From Candidatus Hydrogenedentota bacterium (lineage in GTDB: Bacteria; Hydrogenedentota; Hydrogenedentia; Hydrogenedentales; JAJRTN01), in NCBI GenBank assembly GCA_024278275.1, contig JAJRTN010000179.1:1-52431 (forward strand): a stretch of DNA of 52,431 nucleotides, written 5' to 3'. This document shows positions 35,416 to 43,978 of the stretch, piece by piece. Both the position numbers and the translations under genes were made by a program. The notes below the pieces were generated by a model. The model saw nothing but the letters and a program-made list of their open reading frames with translations. It had not been told where the DNA came from and ran no database searches. Within the stretch, counting starts at the first letter, position 1. Each line of letters starts with the position of its first letter.

Positions 35416-36417
35416 TTAACTGAAGAAGCCTACCAGGCTGGCGAATCCCTTGCTGGCGGGGAACTTGGAGGGATATTTCACGAACTCGGTGTGGCCGTCC
35501 ATGTAGAGCACGTTGCAGCCGCCGGGAATGTGATTGTAAAGGCCGATGGACCCCGCGATATCGCTGCCTGTCACGATGGCCGCTTCGGCCGAGGCGATGG
35601 TGTCCCAGCACACGGGAAGGGTGCTTTGCGCCATGGCGCCCGCGGCGGGATTGTTGATATCGGTGATCATGAAGCGCTCGACACCCTCTTTCAGGCGGAC
35701 CACCGTGAGGCCGCCCGCCGTGCCCACGGGTGCGCCGGCAAGCTGGCTGCCGAGACTCACATCAATATCGCGATCCATGAGGTAATCATTGGCATCGTTA
35801 TCATCGTCCAGGATGGGTGCGCCACCGTCTCCCGTGTTGAAATAGATAATAATGGCCGAAATCTGCCCGTTGGCCATAACGGCCCCGGGCGCGCCCAGCA
35901 CCTGGCTGAGGTTGATCATGGGATCCGTGTCTTTCACCAGGTCCAGCGCATATCCCAGGTAAACGTAGCTCTCGTCGCTCTGGGTAATAGCGCCCACCCA
36001 GTCGCAGGGGCCTTGATCTTCCTGGACAATCGAGAGGGCTTCCTCCACATCACCTTCCGCGCCGGCATCGGAAGGACAAATCAGCACGGACGGATCAGTC
36101 AGGTACTCGGGGTAAATGGCTTCCATCTGCGCGAAGAAATCGGCGTCGTCCAAGCCGTTTTTGCACGCCGGCTCAATGTTGGAGTCGCGGCCATAGGGTT
36201 CATCGCCGTGGAGGACCGGCCATTTCTCTCCCTTGGACTCGTTGGCGTACATCTTGAAGGTGAGGCCCAATTGCTTGAGATTGTTGGCGCAACTCGCACG
36301 CCGCGCGGCTTCCCGCGCCCGCGCCAGCGCGGGCAAGAGTATCGCCGCCAGAATACCGATAATAGCGATAACTACGAGTAGCTCAATCAGTGTAAAACCT
36401 TCTTTCCTATTGCTCAT
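35416..36417 (-). CDS. DUF1559-type pseudopilin (type II secretion-like major prepilin)
   Basis: 333 residues. The class III leader MSNRKEG is cut before [20 protein letters not shown], with the conserved Glu at position 5 of the mature protein. [20 protein letters not shown] follows. The C-terminus has [20 protein letters not shown], matching the H-X9-DG block that marks DUF1559 proteins, a family expanded in Planctomycetota and relatives. The Gly-Gly and Asp-rich middle may bind calcium. AAGGAG is seven bases upstream of the ATG at 36417. It ends at a strong intrinsic terminator, so it is probably an independent unit. Confidence 0.92.
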   Translation of the reverse strand: MSNRKEGFTLIELLVVIAIIGILAAILLPALARAREAARRASCANNLKQLGLTFKMYANESKGEKWPVLHGDEPYGRDSNIEPACKNGLDDADFFAQMEAIYPEYLTDPSVLICPSDAGAEGDVEEALSIVQEDQGPCDWVGAITQSDESYVYLGYALDLVKDTDPMINLSQVLGAPGAVMANGQISAIIIYFNTGDGGAPILDDDNDANDYLMDRDIDVSLGSQLAGAPVGTAGGLTVVRLKEGVERFMITDINNPAAGAMAQSTLPVCWDTIASAEAAIVTGSDIAGSIGLYNHIPGGCNVLYMDGHTEFVKYPSKFPASKGFASLVGFFS

Positions 36418-36763
36418 TCTCACGCTCCTTCTTTGTTGATTCCTCTTCCCGGAACACCAGGACGGGACCACATCAGCCCCGTCATTCCAGTATACCGAAC
36501 ATTAGGGCGGCATAAACAATTCCCACCGGGAAAAAATTATGGACCCACAGCCACCAAGACAATGTATCAGATTGTGGCTGACTTGGCAACCCCTCACGGG
36601 CAACGTGTCACCCCTCACGGGCAACGGGACTTCCGGTCGAATAATGTGAACAGCACGGAAGGCATGATGGCGAGGCCGCGCCGCGAAGGCCCGGGGCATT
36701 TGCCCGCCATCCACCCGCACGGTATACTCTCCCCGCCCCCCCGGGGGGGCGCCACCTTTACGC
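36418..36763. other. divergent intergenic region with two 17-bp direct repeats
   Basis: 346 bases between divergent genes, so it must hold promoters for both. A 17-bp direct repeat (ACCCCTCACGGGCAACG) occurs at 36589-36605 and 36610-36626, a 21-base period equal to two helical turns. CAGCCAC (36548-36554) pairs with GTGGCTG (36574-36580). Confidence 0.5.
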
Positions 36764-38740
36764 TTGGGGATTGGGATTGTGCGCAATAATAGTGCGGAAA
36801 TCATCGGCCATGGTGGCGAATCGCTGCCACCGCCGAGAATGGTGACGATTCGCGCGGTGTGTATCGCCTGCGCGCTCATGCCGGCCATCGCCCTGTGGGT
36901 GGTGTTGTGTGAAATGGTGTGGTTTGCCAATCACCCCACGGCGCTCTCCCTTTTTTTTCACGTTACGGCCATTCTGTTCTTTATCGCCGTGTTGAACGTA
37001 GCCGTGGAGAAGTGGTGGCCCCGTCACGCGCTCACGCCGGGCGAGTTGGTCACGATTTACATGATGCTCTCGGTGGCCAGCGTGTTTTGCAGCCACGATT
37101 TCATGCAGACACTTATTCCCCTTCTTTTCCACCCCCAGCACGTGGTTAATCCGGGCAATAACTGGCAGACACTGGTGCTGGATCGCGCCCCGGCCTGGGC
37201 GCTGGTGCGGGGCCATGGGGAGGCGGTGACGGGCGCGGCCCTGGGCAATTCGAGCCTCTATTCGTGGGAAGTGCTTTCCGCGTGGCTGGGTCCCTTCGCG
37301 TTTTGGGGCACGTTCATTGCCGCGCTGGTGGGCGCTCTGCTGACGTTGAACGTGTTCTTTCGCAAGCAATGGACGGAACGGGAGAAATTGAGCTTCCCCG
37401 TCATCCAGATACCGCTCATGGTCGCCACGCGCATGCGTGATTTGCTGGGCAGCCGGGTGTTCTGGATTGCTTTTGGCATTGCGGGCGGTATTGATGTGGT
37501 CAACGGTCTCAATTTCTACTACCCCCTGGTGCCCAAGATTCCCAACATCCCCATGCTCGTGTTTTCCGACTACCTTCAGGAGCCCCCGTGGAACGCCATT
37601 GGTTTCGTGCGCTTCAACGTACTCCCTTTCATCATTGGCATTGTCTTCTTTATTCCGGCGGATCTCGCTTTCAGTTGCTGGTTCTTTTATGTTTTCTCCA
37701 AACTGATGTTGGTTCTCGGCGCCGCAACGGGGATGAACGCCATTCCCGGTTTTCCCTTCGAAAAGGAGCAGTCGGGCGGAGGCTACCTGGCGCTGGGATT
37801 GCTCGCCATCTGGCTGGCGCGGGGTCACCTGGTGATGGTGGCCAAAACCATACTGGGTCGTCCGGGCGGCTATGACGAAACAGGCGAACCCATGCGCTAC
37901 CGCACCGCCGCCGCCGTCTTTCTCGTCAGCACCGTGACCCTGGTGGTTTTCGGCTGCCTGCTGGGGGCATCCTGGTACGTGATGGTCGCTTTTTTCGCCA
38001 TTTTCTTCCTGTATTCCATCGCCATCGCCCGCATGCGTGCGGAACTTGGGCCGCCCGCCCATGATCTTTACGCCATGGGGCCGGACGTGATGATCCACAA
38101 CGCCGTGGGCACCCGGGACCTGGGCGATGGGAACCTCATGGCCTTCACCATGTTGTACTGGTTCAACCGGTCCTACCGTTCCCACTTTTCGGCCCATTGC
38201 ATTGAGGGCTTCAAACTGGCCCAACTCCGCCGCATCACGGCCCGTTCCATGATGGTCGCCATGCTGATTGCCGTGGTGGTGGGCACGATCTCCGGCGTGT
38301 GGGCCATTCTTCACACCTTCCACGTTCACGGCTACAGCGCGGGCGCGGGCATGGGCTACTACCTGTCGGCCGAAACGTGGAACCGCTATGTCTCGTGGAC
38401 CACCCTTCCCCGGCGGGCGGACCTGGCCGCCACCCTGGCCACGGGCTTTGGCGCGGTCTCCATCCTTTGCCTGGGTGCGCTGCGTATGCGCTTTACCTGG
38501 TGGGCCTGGCATCCGGTGGGCTATATTACCGCCAATTCCTGGACCATGGACAACATCTGGTTCTGCATGTTTCTGGGGTGGCTGGCCAAGGCCGTCGTCG
38601 TTCGCTACGGTGGCGCCCGGCTCTACCGCAAGGCCGAGCCCTTTTTCGCCGGCTTGGTGCTTGGAGAGTTTGTCATCATGACCATCTGGTCCATCATCGG
38701 CGTGGCCACGGGCACGGGCGGTTACCGGTTCATGTATTGA
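36764..38740 (+). CDS. large multi-pass membrane protein (DUF6785-like)
   Basis: About 658 residues with at least 12 hydrophobic segments, for example ALWVVLCEMVWFANHPTAL, FAFWGTFIAALVGALLTLNV, FIIGIVFFIPADLAFSCWFF and FFAIFFLYSIAIARMRAELG. The motif RMRAELGPPAHDLY with a nearby NLMAFTMLYWFNRSYRSH is what I associate with the DUF6785 proteins of Planctomycetota-like genomes, probably transporters related to oligopeptide carriers. The start is uncertain: TTG at 36764 or GTG at 36779, neither with a strong ribosome-binding site. Function is unknown; context suggests envelope or polymer transport. Confidence 0.75.
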   Translation: MGIGIVRNNSAEIIGHGGESLPPPRMVTIRAVCIACALMPAIALWVVLCEMVWFANHPTALSLFFHVTAILFFIAVLNVAVEKWWPRHALTPGELVTIYMMLSVASVFCSHDFMQTLIPLLFHPQHVVNPGNNWQTLVLDRAPAWALVRGHGEAVTGAALGNSSLYSWEVLSAWLGPFAFWGTFIAALVGALLTLNVFFRKQWTEREKLSFPVIQIPLMVATRMRDLLGSRVFWIAFGIAGGIDVVNGLNFYYPLVPKIPNIPMLVFSDYLQEPPWNAIGFVRFNVLPFIIGIVFFIPADLAFSCWFFYVFSKLMLVLGAATGMNAIPGFPFEKEQSGGGYLALGLLAIWLARGHLVMVAKTILGRPGGYDETGEPMRYRTAAAVFLVSTVTLVVFGCLLGASWYVMVAFFAIFFLYSIAIARMRAELGPPAHDLYAMGPDVMIHNAVGTRDLGDGNLMAFTMLYWFNRSYRSHFSAHCIEGFKLAQLRRITARSMMVAMLIAVVVGTISGVWAILHTFHVHGYSAGAGMGYYLSAETWNRYVSWTTLPRRADLAATLATGFGAVSILCLGALRMRFTWWAWHPVGYITANSWTMDNIWFCMFLGWLAKAVVVRYGGARLYRKAEPFFAGLVLGEFVIMTIWSIIGVATGTGGYRFMY

Positions 38741-38777
38741 GAATACCCATGGGCGCAACCCCAAAGGCCGTGACGGC

Positions 38778-40163
38778 CTACTTCGACCTTGGGGGCGCGG
38801 GATACTCGTAGGCGCCCACATCCACCGATTTGCCTTGGGGGCGTGGCGTACCGGTGATATCGACCGGGGGCGCGAGGTCCCGGTGCCCCGTGTCGATGGC
38901 GGGGCTGCCATCGATGAGGCGCAGGTCATGGTGTGAAGGAACGCGAAAGAACTTTGCCGGTTCCCGGACAAGCAGGTTGTGGTCCAGCACCATGCCCTCG
39001 CCGGGATCCACGTTGAGCGCCGGGGCCAGGTTGTTCCGAATGGTGCAGCCGGAGGACGGCGTGCCGTTCTTGTGATCCACAATGCTGATCCAGGGTGGGC
39101 CGGGGCGGTCGTTGTTCGGGTCGATCACCGTGTTGTTCACGATACGGCAACCGCGGGCACCCACCAGGGTGATGCCATGAAAGTGATCCACCACCACCAC
39201 GTTGTTCTCGATGATCCAGTCCACGTAGGTCCCGTCAAAACACCCGATGCCCTGTAACGTGCCCCGATGAGGCTGTTCGGGGTCTTCGTAGTTGATAATG
39301 GTATTGCCCCGCAGGACGATTCCCCGCACTTCCCCTGTGCCGACGCCCCGGGAACCGCGTGACCAACTCTGAAACCCGTCATCATGGTTGCCGTTTACGT
39401 CGTAGCAGTTCTTGACCAGGTTGTATTGAAAAACGCCATAGTCGCCCAAGCCGCGCAAACCATCGCCGGCGAAGTTTTCGATGATGTTTTGCTCCACCAG
39501 GGCATGGGAACCCATCACGGAGATGCCGAAGTTTACATTCTTCAACCGGTTGCCGCGCAGGATGATCCGTGTGCCGTCCGCTTCCACGCCGTTCCAGGCG
39601 CGCGTGTTCCAGTCCCGGGCCGACCAGGAGGATGTATCCCGGGCGGATTGAAGGACACATTCCTCGACCAGGATATGGTGGATGGGGCCCCGCCTGCGGT
39701 CGGACGCAAGACGGACCAGCGTGCCGGGCTTCGTGTCCGCCGCCCGTTCGGGGCCGACATGCAGCCCCCTGAGTGCCCAATAGGAAGAAGATTGGAGCTG
39801 AATGGCCTGGAAACGGGGCGTATTCCCCGGCAGAGCGGCAATGGTAATGAAGTCCTTGTTGTAAAACCCCCGGATCGTCAAGCCGCCATAATCGCCACTG
39901 CGCAGCCAGATGGTGTCGCCGGCCTTGATCGGCGCCGACGGGTTCTTCGGCGTCAGCTTTCCCTCTTCGTTCCAGGGAAGCGAATCCCAATCCCGGCTTT
40001 CGACAAGCCCCGTGTCGATAACCTGCTGTAAGCTCATCCAGGGTCTGTCCGCGCTGCCATCATTACCCGGAGCGCCTTTTTGCGGGTCAATGTAATAATC
40101 CGCGCTTTCTCCAAGGGCGGGGATCAAGATCAGCATCACCAGTAAAGTCAAGGTCCAACGCAT
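38778..40163 (-). CDS. exported right-handed parallel beta-helix protein
   Basis: 461 residues with a signal peptide (TLTLLVMLILIPALGESA). It has a pectate-lyase-like repeated structure: GIVLRGNTIINYED, DWIIENNVVVVDHFHGITLV and RGCRIVNNTVIDPNND are typical turns. The C-terminus, DITGTPRPQGKSVDVGAYEY, is the choice-of-anchor-Q type ending often found after such helices. Likely binds or cleaves an extracellular polysaccharide; the active-site residues cannot be assigned by eye. GGGAGG lies seven bases before the ATG at 40163. Confidence 0.85.
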   Translation of the reverse strand: MRWTLTLLVMLILIPALGESADYYIDPQKGAPGNDGSADRPWMSLQQVIDTGLVESRDWDSLPWNEEGKLTPKNPSAPIKAGDTIWLRSGDYGGLTIRGFYNKDFITIAALPGNTPRFQAIQLQSSSYWALRGLHVGPERAADTKPGTLVRLASDRRRGPIHHILVEECVLQSARDTSSWSARDWNTRAWNGVEADGTRIILRGNRLKNVNFGISVMGSHALVEQNIIENFAGDGLRGLGDYGVFQYNLVKNCYDVNGNHDDGFQSWSRGSRGVGTGEVRGIVLRGNTIINYEDPEQPHRGTLQGIGCFDGTYVDWIIENNVVVVDHFHGITLVGARGCRIVNNTVIDPNNDRPGPPWISIVDHKNGTPSSGCTIRNNLAPALNVDPGEGMVLDHNLLVREPAKFFRVPSHHDLRLIDGSPAIDTGHRDLAPPVDITGTPRPQGKSVDVGAYEYPAPPRSK

Positions 40164-40490
40164 TCTGGGGCCTCCCTCGCGCGCTCCGGCGCCGAAAACG
40201 GCAGCGGTTCACGGGTTTTGCTTCTGACTGTGCAGTACCTGTCGGACCGAACACGCTTCCACGGATGGCACGGGGGAAAGACCCCCCTGTTTCACAACGC
40301 CCTTGTCCTTGTGGATGGTCTCCTTGTTTCTCTGGTACGATGGGTTGCTTTTCCATGGTGAGGATACCAGAACTTCGTGGTGCCGACAACAGCGCGCCTG
40401 GTTGTCGTGGGAACGAGGCGGGCGTGCGCCGAAGCACGTTCCGCGGCATCCAATCCGTTTCGGAACCGCATCAACCGAGGTGGCAACAAG
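40164..40490. other. divergent intergenic region of 327 bases
   Basis: Lies between two divergent genes and so carries two promoters, neither clear. A small hairpin GGGGG-AAAGA-CCCCC is at 40272-40286. No gene was recognised. Confidence 0.4.
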
Positions 40491-41639
40491 ATGAAAATAG
40501 GCATCACATGCCAGCCCTCCGCGGGAGGCAGCGGCATCATGGCCACGGAATTGGGCATTGCCCTGGCCCGGCGGGGGCATGTCGTTCACTTTGTTACCCG
40601 GGGTACCCCCTTTCGTCTCAACCAGTACCGGGAAAACATCTTCATCCATATCGTGGAGGAAGTCAGTTATCCCCTGTTTAATTCTCCCCCCTACACACTC
40701 TCCCTGGCCACGAAGATTTGCGAAGTGGCCGAGGAGCACGACATTCAACTCTGGCATGTGCATTACGCCATTCCTAACGCGGCGGCAGCCATTTTCGGAC
40801 GGGAAATGCTGCCCGAGGAAAAACGCTTTGCCCTGGTGACTACCCTCCATGGCACGGACATCACCCTGGTGGGCAGCGATCCTTCCTTCTTCCGCATCAC
40901 CAAGTTTGCCATGGAACGCAGTTGCGCCGTGACCGCCGTGTCGGATTGGCTGGCCAACGAAACCATGGAAACCTTTTCCCTCTCAAAACCCGTGAAACGC
41001 ATCTACAACTTCCTGGATCCCACCAAGTTCACGGAAGACCGGCCCAGGCATTGCGACCTGAAAAAGGCCGACGAGAAGGTGATCATGCACATTTCGAATT
41101 TCCGCCCCGTTAAGCGTGTGACCGACGTGGTGCGGGTGTTCAAGAAAGTGACGGAGCGGATCGAAGCCCGGCTGGTCATGGTGGGTGAGGGTCCGGAACG
41201 CATGGCCGCGGTGGGTGTCGCCCGTCAGTTGGGCATTGCGGACCGCATCATGTACCTGGGCAACTGCGAGGACATCGAATCCGTGTTGCCCTGCGCGGAC
41301 CTGGTCTTCCAGCCCAGTGAACACGAGAGCTTCGGCATGGTGTCGCTGGAGGCCATGGCCTGTGGCGTGCCCGTGCTGGCCACGGCCAGCGGCGGCATTG
41401 TGGAAGTGGTGGAACATGGCCGCACCGGTTATCTCTGCGAAGTGGGCGACATTGAGACCATGGCCGCCCATGCCATCGATTTGCTGACGCACCCGGAAAA
41501 GGCGAAGGCCATGGGTGAGGCGGGAAGAGCGTTGGCGCTTGGCCGTTTCCGCCGCGACGACATGGTGGCCCAGTACGAGGCGCTTTACGGGGAGGTGCTT
41601 GCCCGGCGCGCCTCGTTGGCGACCGTGGCGGTGAAGTAA
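40491..41639 (+). CDS. bshA: N-acetyl-alpha-D-glucosaminyl L-malate synthase BshA (GT4 glycosyltransferase)
   Basis: 382 residues. The whole chain follows Bsh[21 protein letters not shown] at the N-terminus, [63 protein letters not shown] and the GT4 [20 protein letters not shown] block. It joins UDP-GlcNAc and L-malate in the first step of bacillithiol synthesis. bshB and bshC are not in this window. The ATG at 40491 has GAGGTGG seven bases upstream; a 38-codon upstream extension of the frame is not supported. A related GT4 enzyme for polysaccharide is possible, but the YAIPNAAA and HGTDITLVG blocks favour BshA. Confidence 0.88.
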   Translation: MKIGITCQPSAGGSGIMATELGIALARRGHVVHFVTRGTPFRLNQYRENIFIHIVEEVSYPLFNSPPYTLSLATKICEVAEEHDIQLWHVHYAIPNAAAAIFGREMLPEEKRFALVTTLHGTDITLVGSDPSFFRITKFAMERSCAVTAVSDWLANETMETFSLSKPVKRIYNFLDPTKFTEDRPRHCDLKKADEKVIMHISNFRPVKRVTDVVRVFKKVTERIEARLVMVGEGPERMAAVGVARQLGIADRIMYLGNCEDIESVLPCADLVFQPSEHESFGMVSLEAMACGVPVLATASGGIVEVVEHGRTGYLCEVGDIETMAAHAIDLLTHPEKAKAMGEAGRALALGRFRRDDMVAQYEALYGEVLARRASLATVAVK

Positions 41640-41976
41640 ATCCACTGAAGCCAAGGTGTATTGAGCGGTCGCCATCGTGATTTACGTGAACCCCTGTTCT
41701 GTCCGCTCCTATTTCACCGAAAAACAGGATACTGCAGCGGTTCCTGCCAGTCCCCGGAGACGTCGGTCATCACCTGCTTGGTCCATGGGGAAGAGCTGTT
41801 TGCGATGTAGAACTCGAAGATATGGTCCGAGTCAAGGTCTATTGCCTCCTGGATCAGGTGGTGCGGTATAGCAGGATTATGGGGCCGTGCGGCGAAAGGG
41901 AATGGACGAACACGGATATTCATGGACTTGCACGGACAATCCCGGCCGGCCGGAGTCCTTGCCATCCGCGCTTGTT
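41640..41976. other. intergenic region with a possible gene fragment
   Basis: 337 bases between convergent genes. The minus strand has an 83-codon frame at 41714-41965 whose last 40 residues (DLDSDHIFEFYIANSSSPWT onward) look protein-like and could be the tail of a lost exported protein; there is no start site to support it. GGACGAACACGGA at 41904-41916 recurs at 45523-45535. Confidence 0.35.
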
Positions 41977-43038
41977 TCAGGACTTGGGCGAGGCGTCTTC
42001 AACCTCCCAACGGCGCACGCCCATGCGGGACAGGTAGGTGGGGATGACGCGGAAAGCGGGATCCACCCCGGGCAGGGCGTCCATGAAGGCCCGTTTCTGC
42101 TCGCCCTCGGGACCGCAGAGAATGGTGAGCGAGCCGCCTTCGCCGCCCGCGCCGTTGAGTTTCCAGCCGATGCAGCCGTGGGTCTTGGCGACATCGATCA
42201 CCGATTGGGCCGCGTCGGAGAGTAGGGCGGCGTGAAGGTCCCGCTGGGCCTCGGTGTTGCGAATCATGGCGCGGCCGAGGGCGTTGAAGTCGCCGTGGAG
42301 GACGGCGTTCTTGCCGTCGTGGGCGGCCCGGCGCAGGGGGACGAGGGCCGACTTGTCGGCGCCTTCGGCTTCGAGGCCCGCGATGACCTGGCTGTGAACC
42401 TGGCTGGAGGAATGGGTGTTGCCAAGATAAACCAGCACCAGCCGCCGCTCCAGTTCCCACCAGAGACGGTTGGGCACGGTGATTTGGGAAACGGCGGCGT
42501 GGGGGTAATCGTACATTTCGATGAAGCAGATCCCGCCGTAGGCCGCGCAGATCTGATCCTGGATGCCGCACTGAAGGCCGAGCTTTGTCGTTTCGACCTG
42601 GTGAGCCATTCGGGCGATCTCGTGGGGCGTCATGCGGCCCGGTGTCAGCAGGTCCAGCGCCGCGAGGAGGGCCACGCTTACCGAGGCGGAAGTTCCCGTC
42701 GAACAGCCCGCCGGTGCGCTGGAATAGAGGTTCACCTCGAAGGAAAGGTTTTCGGGCAACGCCATGATGTCAATACACGCTTCCAGCAGGGGATGCCGGT
42801 CATAGGCGATGGGGCCGGGGTCGATGAGATAACGGTCGCCGAAGTTTTCGGCATGAATGGCGATGCGCCGCGGGGTGTCGGCGGGGGTCTCGGAGACATA
42901 GATCTGCACTTCGGCGTAGGGGTAGACACCGATGTTGAACACGGCCCCCGTTTCGGCGAACCACGTGTCGGTCCAGCCGCCAAGATCGCAGATGCGAATG
43001 GGCGCGGTGGCGTTGATGATGCGGCGGTGTTTACCCAT
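41977..43038 (-). CDS. GHMP-family sugar kinase (HddA/fucokinase-like)
   Basis: 353 residues. The N-terminal substrate motif is APIRICDLGGWTDTWFAETG, as in D-glycero-D-manno-heptose-7-phosphate kinases and fucose kinases. The ATP-binding glycine/serine loop is PAGCSTGTSASVSVALLAAL. The C-terminal motif is GWKLNGAGGEGGSLTILCG. It phosphorylates a sugar or sugar phosphate on the way to a nucleotide sugar and could feed the nucleotidyltransferase at 27.5 kb. Start at the ATG at 43038, AAGGAG 12 bases upstream; the longer frame would run through the toxin gene. The exact sugar cannot be told. Confidence 0.85.
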   Translation of the reverse strand: MGKHRRIINATAPIRICDLGGWTDTWFAETGAVFNIGVYPYAEVQIYVSETPADTPRRIAIHAENFGDRYLIDPGPIAYDRHPLLEACIDIMALPENLSFEVNLYSSAPAGCSTGTSASVSVALLAALDLLTPGRMTPHEIARMAHQVETTKLGLQCGIQDQICAAYGGICFIEMYDYPHAAVSQITVPNRLWWELERRLVLVYLGNTHSSSQVHSQVIAGLEAEGADKSALVPLRRAAHDGKNAVLHGDFNALGRAMIRNTEAQRDLHAALLSDAAQSVIDVAKTHGCIGWKLNGAGGEGGSLTILCGPEGEQKRAFMDALPGVDPAFRVIPTYLSRMGVRRWEVEDASPKS

Positions 43039-43141
43039 ACTGAACAGTATCTCCTTGTGCTCCCACGGGAAATCGCGCGAGAGCCAAAACGGGCGCCCCC
43101 GTCTGCTTACGGCAACAATACAGATCCTCTTGCACAGCCTG

Positions 43142-43510
43142 TCAAATAGGAAGAATGCGTACTCTGCATTTCGTTTCCTCAACCACGATGAGCGCACCGG
43201 ATGCCAAGTCCGGTTCGTGTTGCTTCAGTGCCGCGACGAGGATTTCCGCCATGTGATCAGGGAGTACATTCTGGCCGCGGACCTGGATAACACTTGGTCC
43301 CGCCGCATGTGTCAATGCGAGTACCGTTCCGAAGTCGAGATCATGCGTAAAAACGACGTGATCGTTGGACCGGGCCCAAGCCATGATTTCTTCGTCTGCC
43401 GCCCCGGGATTGCCAATGGTTGACCAGTGCGTGGAAGACCAACCGTGCCTGGCCAACGCGTCCACCCACTGAGGCGAGAGGTTCATATCAATAACCACGC
43501 GAATACTCAT
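43142..43510 (-). CDS. DUF5615 PIN-like toxin
   Basis: 122 residues. The N-terminus IRVVIDMNLSPQWVDALARH and FTHDLDFGTVLAL carry the acidic residues of the PIN-like DUF5615 fold, a predicted RNase. The partner gene upstream is a DUF433 protein overlapped by ATGA, the standard arrangement of this toxin-antitoxin type. The target is unknown. It sits inside the surface-polysaccharide region, where such pairs often stabilise transferred DNA. Confidence 0.85.
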   Translation of the reverse strand: MSIRVVIDMNLSPQWVDALARHGWSSTHWSTIGNPGAADEEIMAWARSNDHVVFTHDLDFGTVLALTHAAGPSVIQVRGQNVLPDHMAEILVAALKQHEPDLASGALIVVEETKCRVRILPI

Positions 43511-43737
43511 GAGACAGACAGTGACACTTCCCGTTCCTCCATGCGCCATGCGGCATAGGCCAGGCAATGCTCAATGTCCTCGTCTTCCAGATAGGGATAG
43601 GCTTCCTGTATTTCATCACGGGATCGCCCCGCGGCGAGAAGGCCCAGGACCAATCCCACGGTGACACGCTGTCCACGAATACAGGGCTTGCCACCCATTA
43701 CGGATGGGTCAAGTGTGATTCGATCAAACGGTGCCAT
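43507..43737 (-). CDS. DUF433 antitoxin
   Basis: 76 residues. RITLDPSVMGGKPCIRGQRV is the hallmark of DUF433, followed by a helix-turn-helix-like TVGLVLGLLAAGRSRDEIQ and YPYLEDEDIEHCLAYAAWR. It binds DNA at its own promoter and neutralises the DUF5615 partner. AGGAGG lies eight bases before the ATG at 43737. It overlaps the toxin start by four bases. Confidence 0.88.
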   Translation of the reverse strand: MAPFDRITLDPSVMGGKPCIRGQRVTVGLVLGLLAAGRSRDEIQEAYPYLEDEDIEHCLAYAAWRMEEREVSLSVS

Positions 43738-43969
43738 TGCAGCTACCTCCTCTTGTCGTTCCAGGGGCCGGTCCATTGATTACCGCAATGCACAGGTACC
43801 GTTCCTTTTCGGGTAATCCGAAGCGCACCCAGCCATCGGTCGCAGGATATATGGCCACCTCTCCCGGTTTCTGAACCCGGGTCACCACGACGAAAGGCCG
43901 CGCTCGTGTTTCCGTCGTTTTCGTTTGCCTTGTAACGCCTCTCCATTTTATCACAGGACGTGCCATCAC
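43724..43969 (-). CDS. possible small protein upstream of the antitoxin
   Basis: An 81-codon frame from a GTG/ATG pair, containing FVVVTRVQKPGEVAIYPATD and GWVRFGLPEKERYLCIAVIN. It begins 10 bases after the flippase stop and overlaps the antitoxin start by 14 bases. There is no clear ribosome-binding site and an overlapping second frame is also open, so this may be chance or a remnant. No family is recognised. Confidence 0.25.
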   Translation of the reverse strand: MMARPVIKWRGVTRQTKTTETRARPFVVVTRVQKPGEVAIYPATDGWVRFGLPEKERYLCIAVINGPAPGTTRGGSCNGTV

Positions 43970-43978
43970 CGAAGCCGG

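Noticed and set aside
36589-36626. CRISPR-like array
   Set aside because: Only two repeats with a four-base spacer and no cas gene nearby.
36758-39082. 774-codon minus-strand frame opposite the large membrane protein gene
   Set aside because: Rich in His, Gly, Arg and Pro with no domain; it is the mirror of the real plus-strand gene caused by high GC at third positions.
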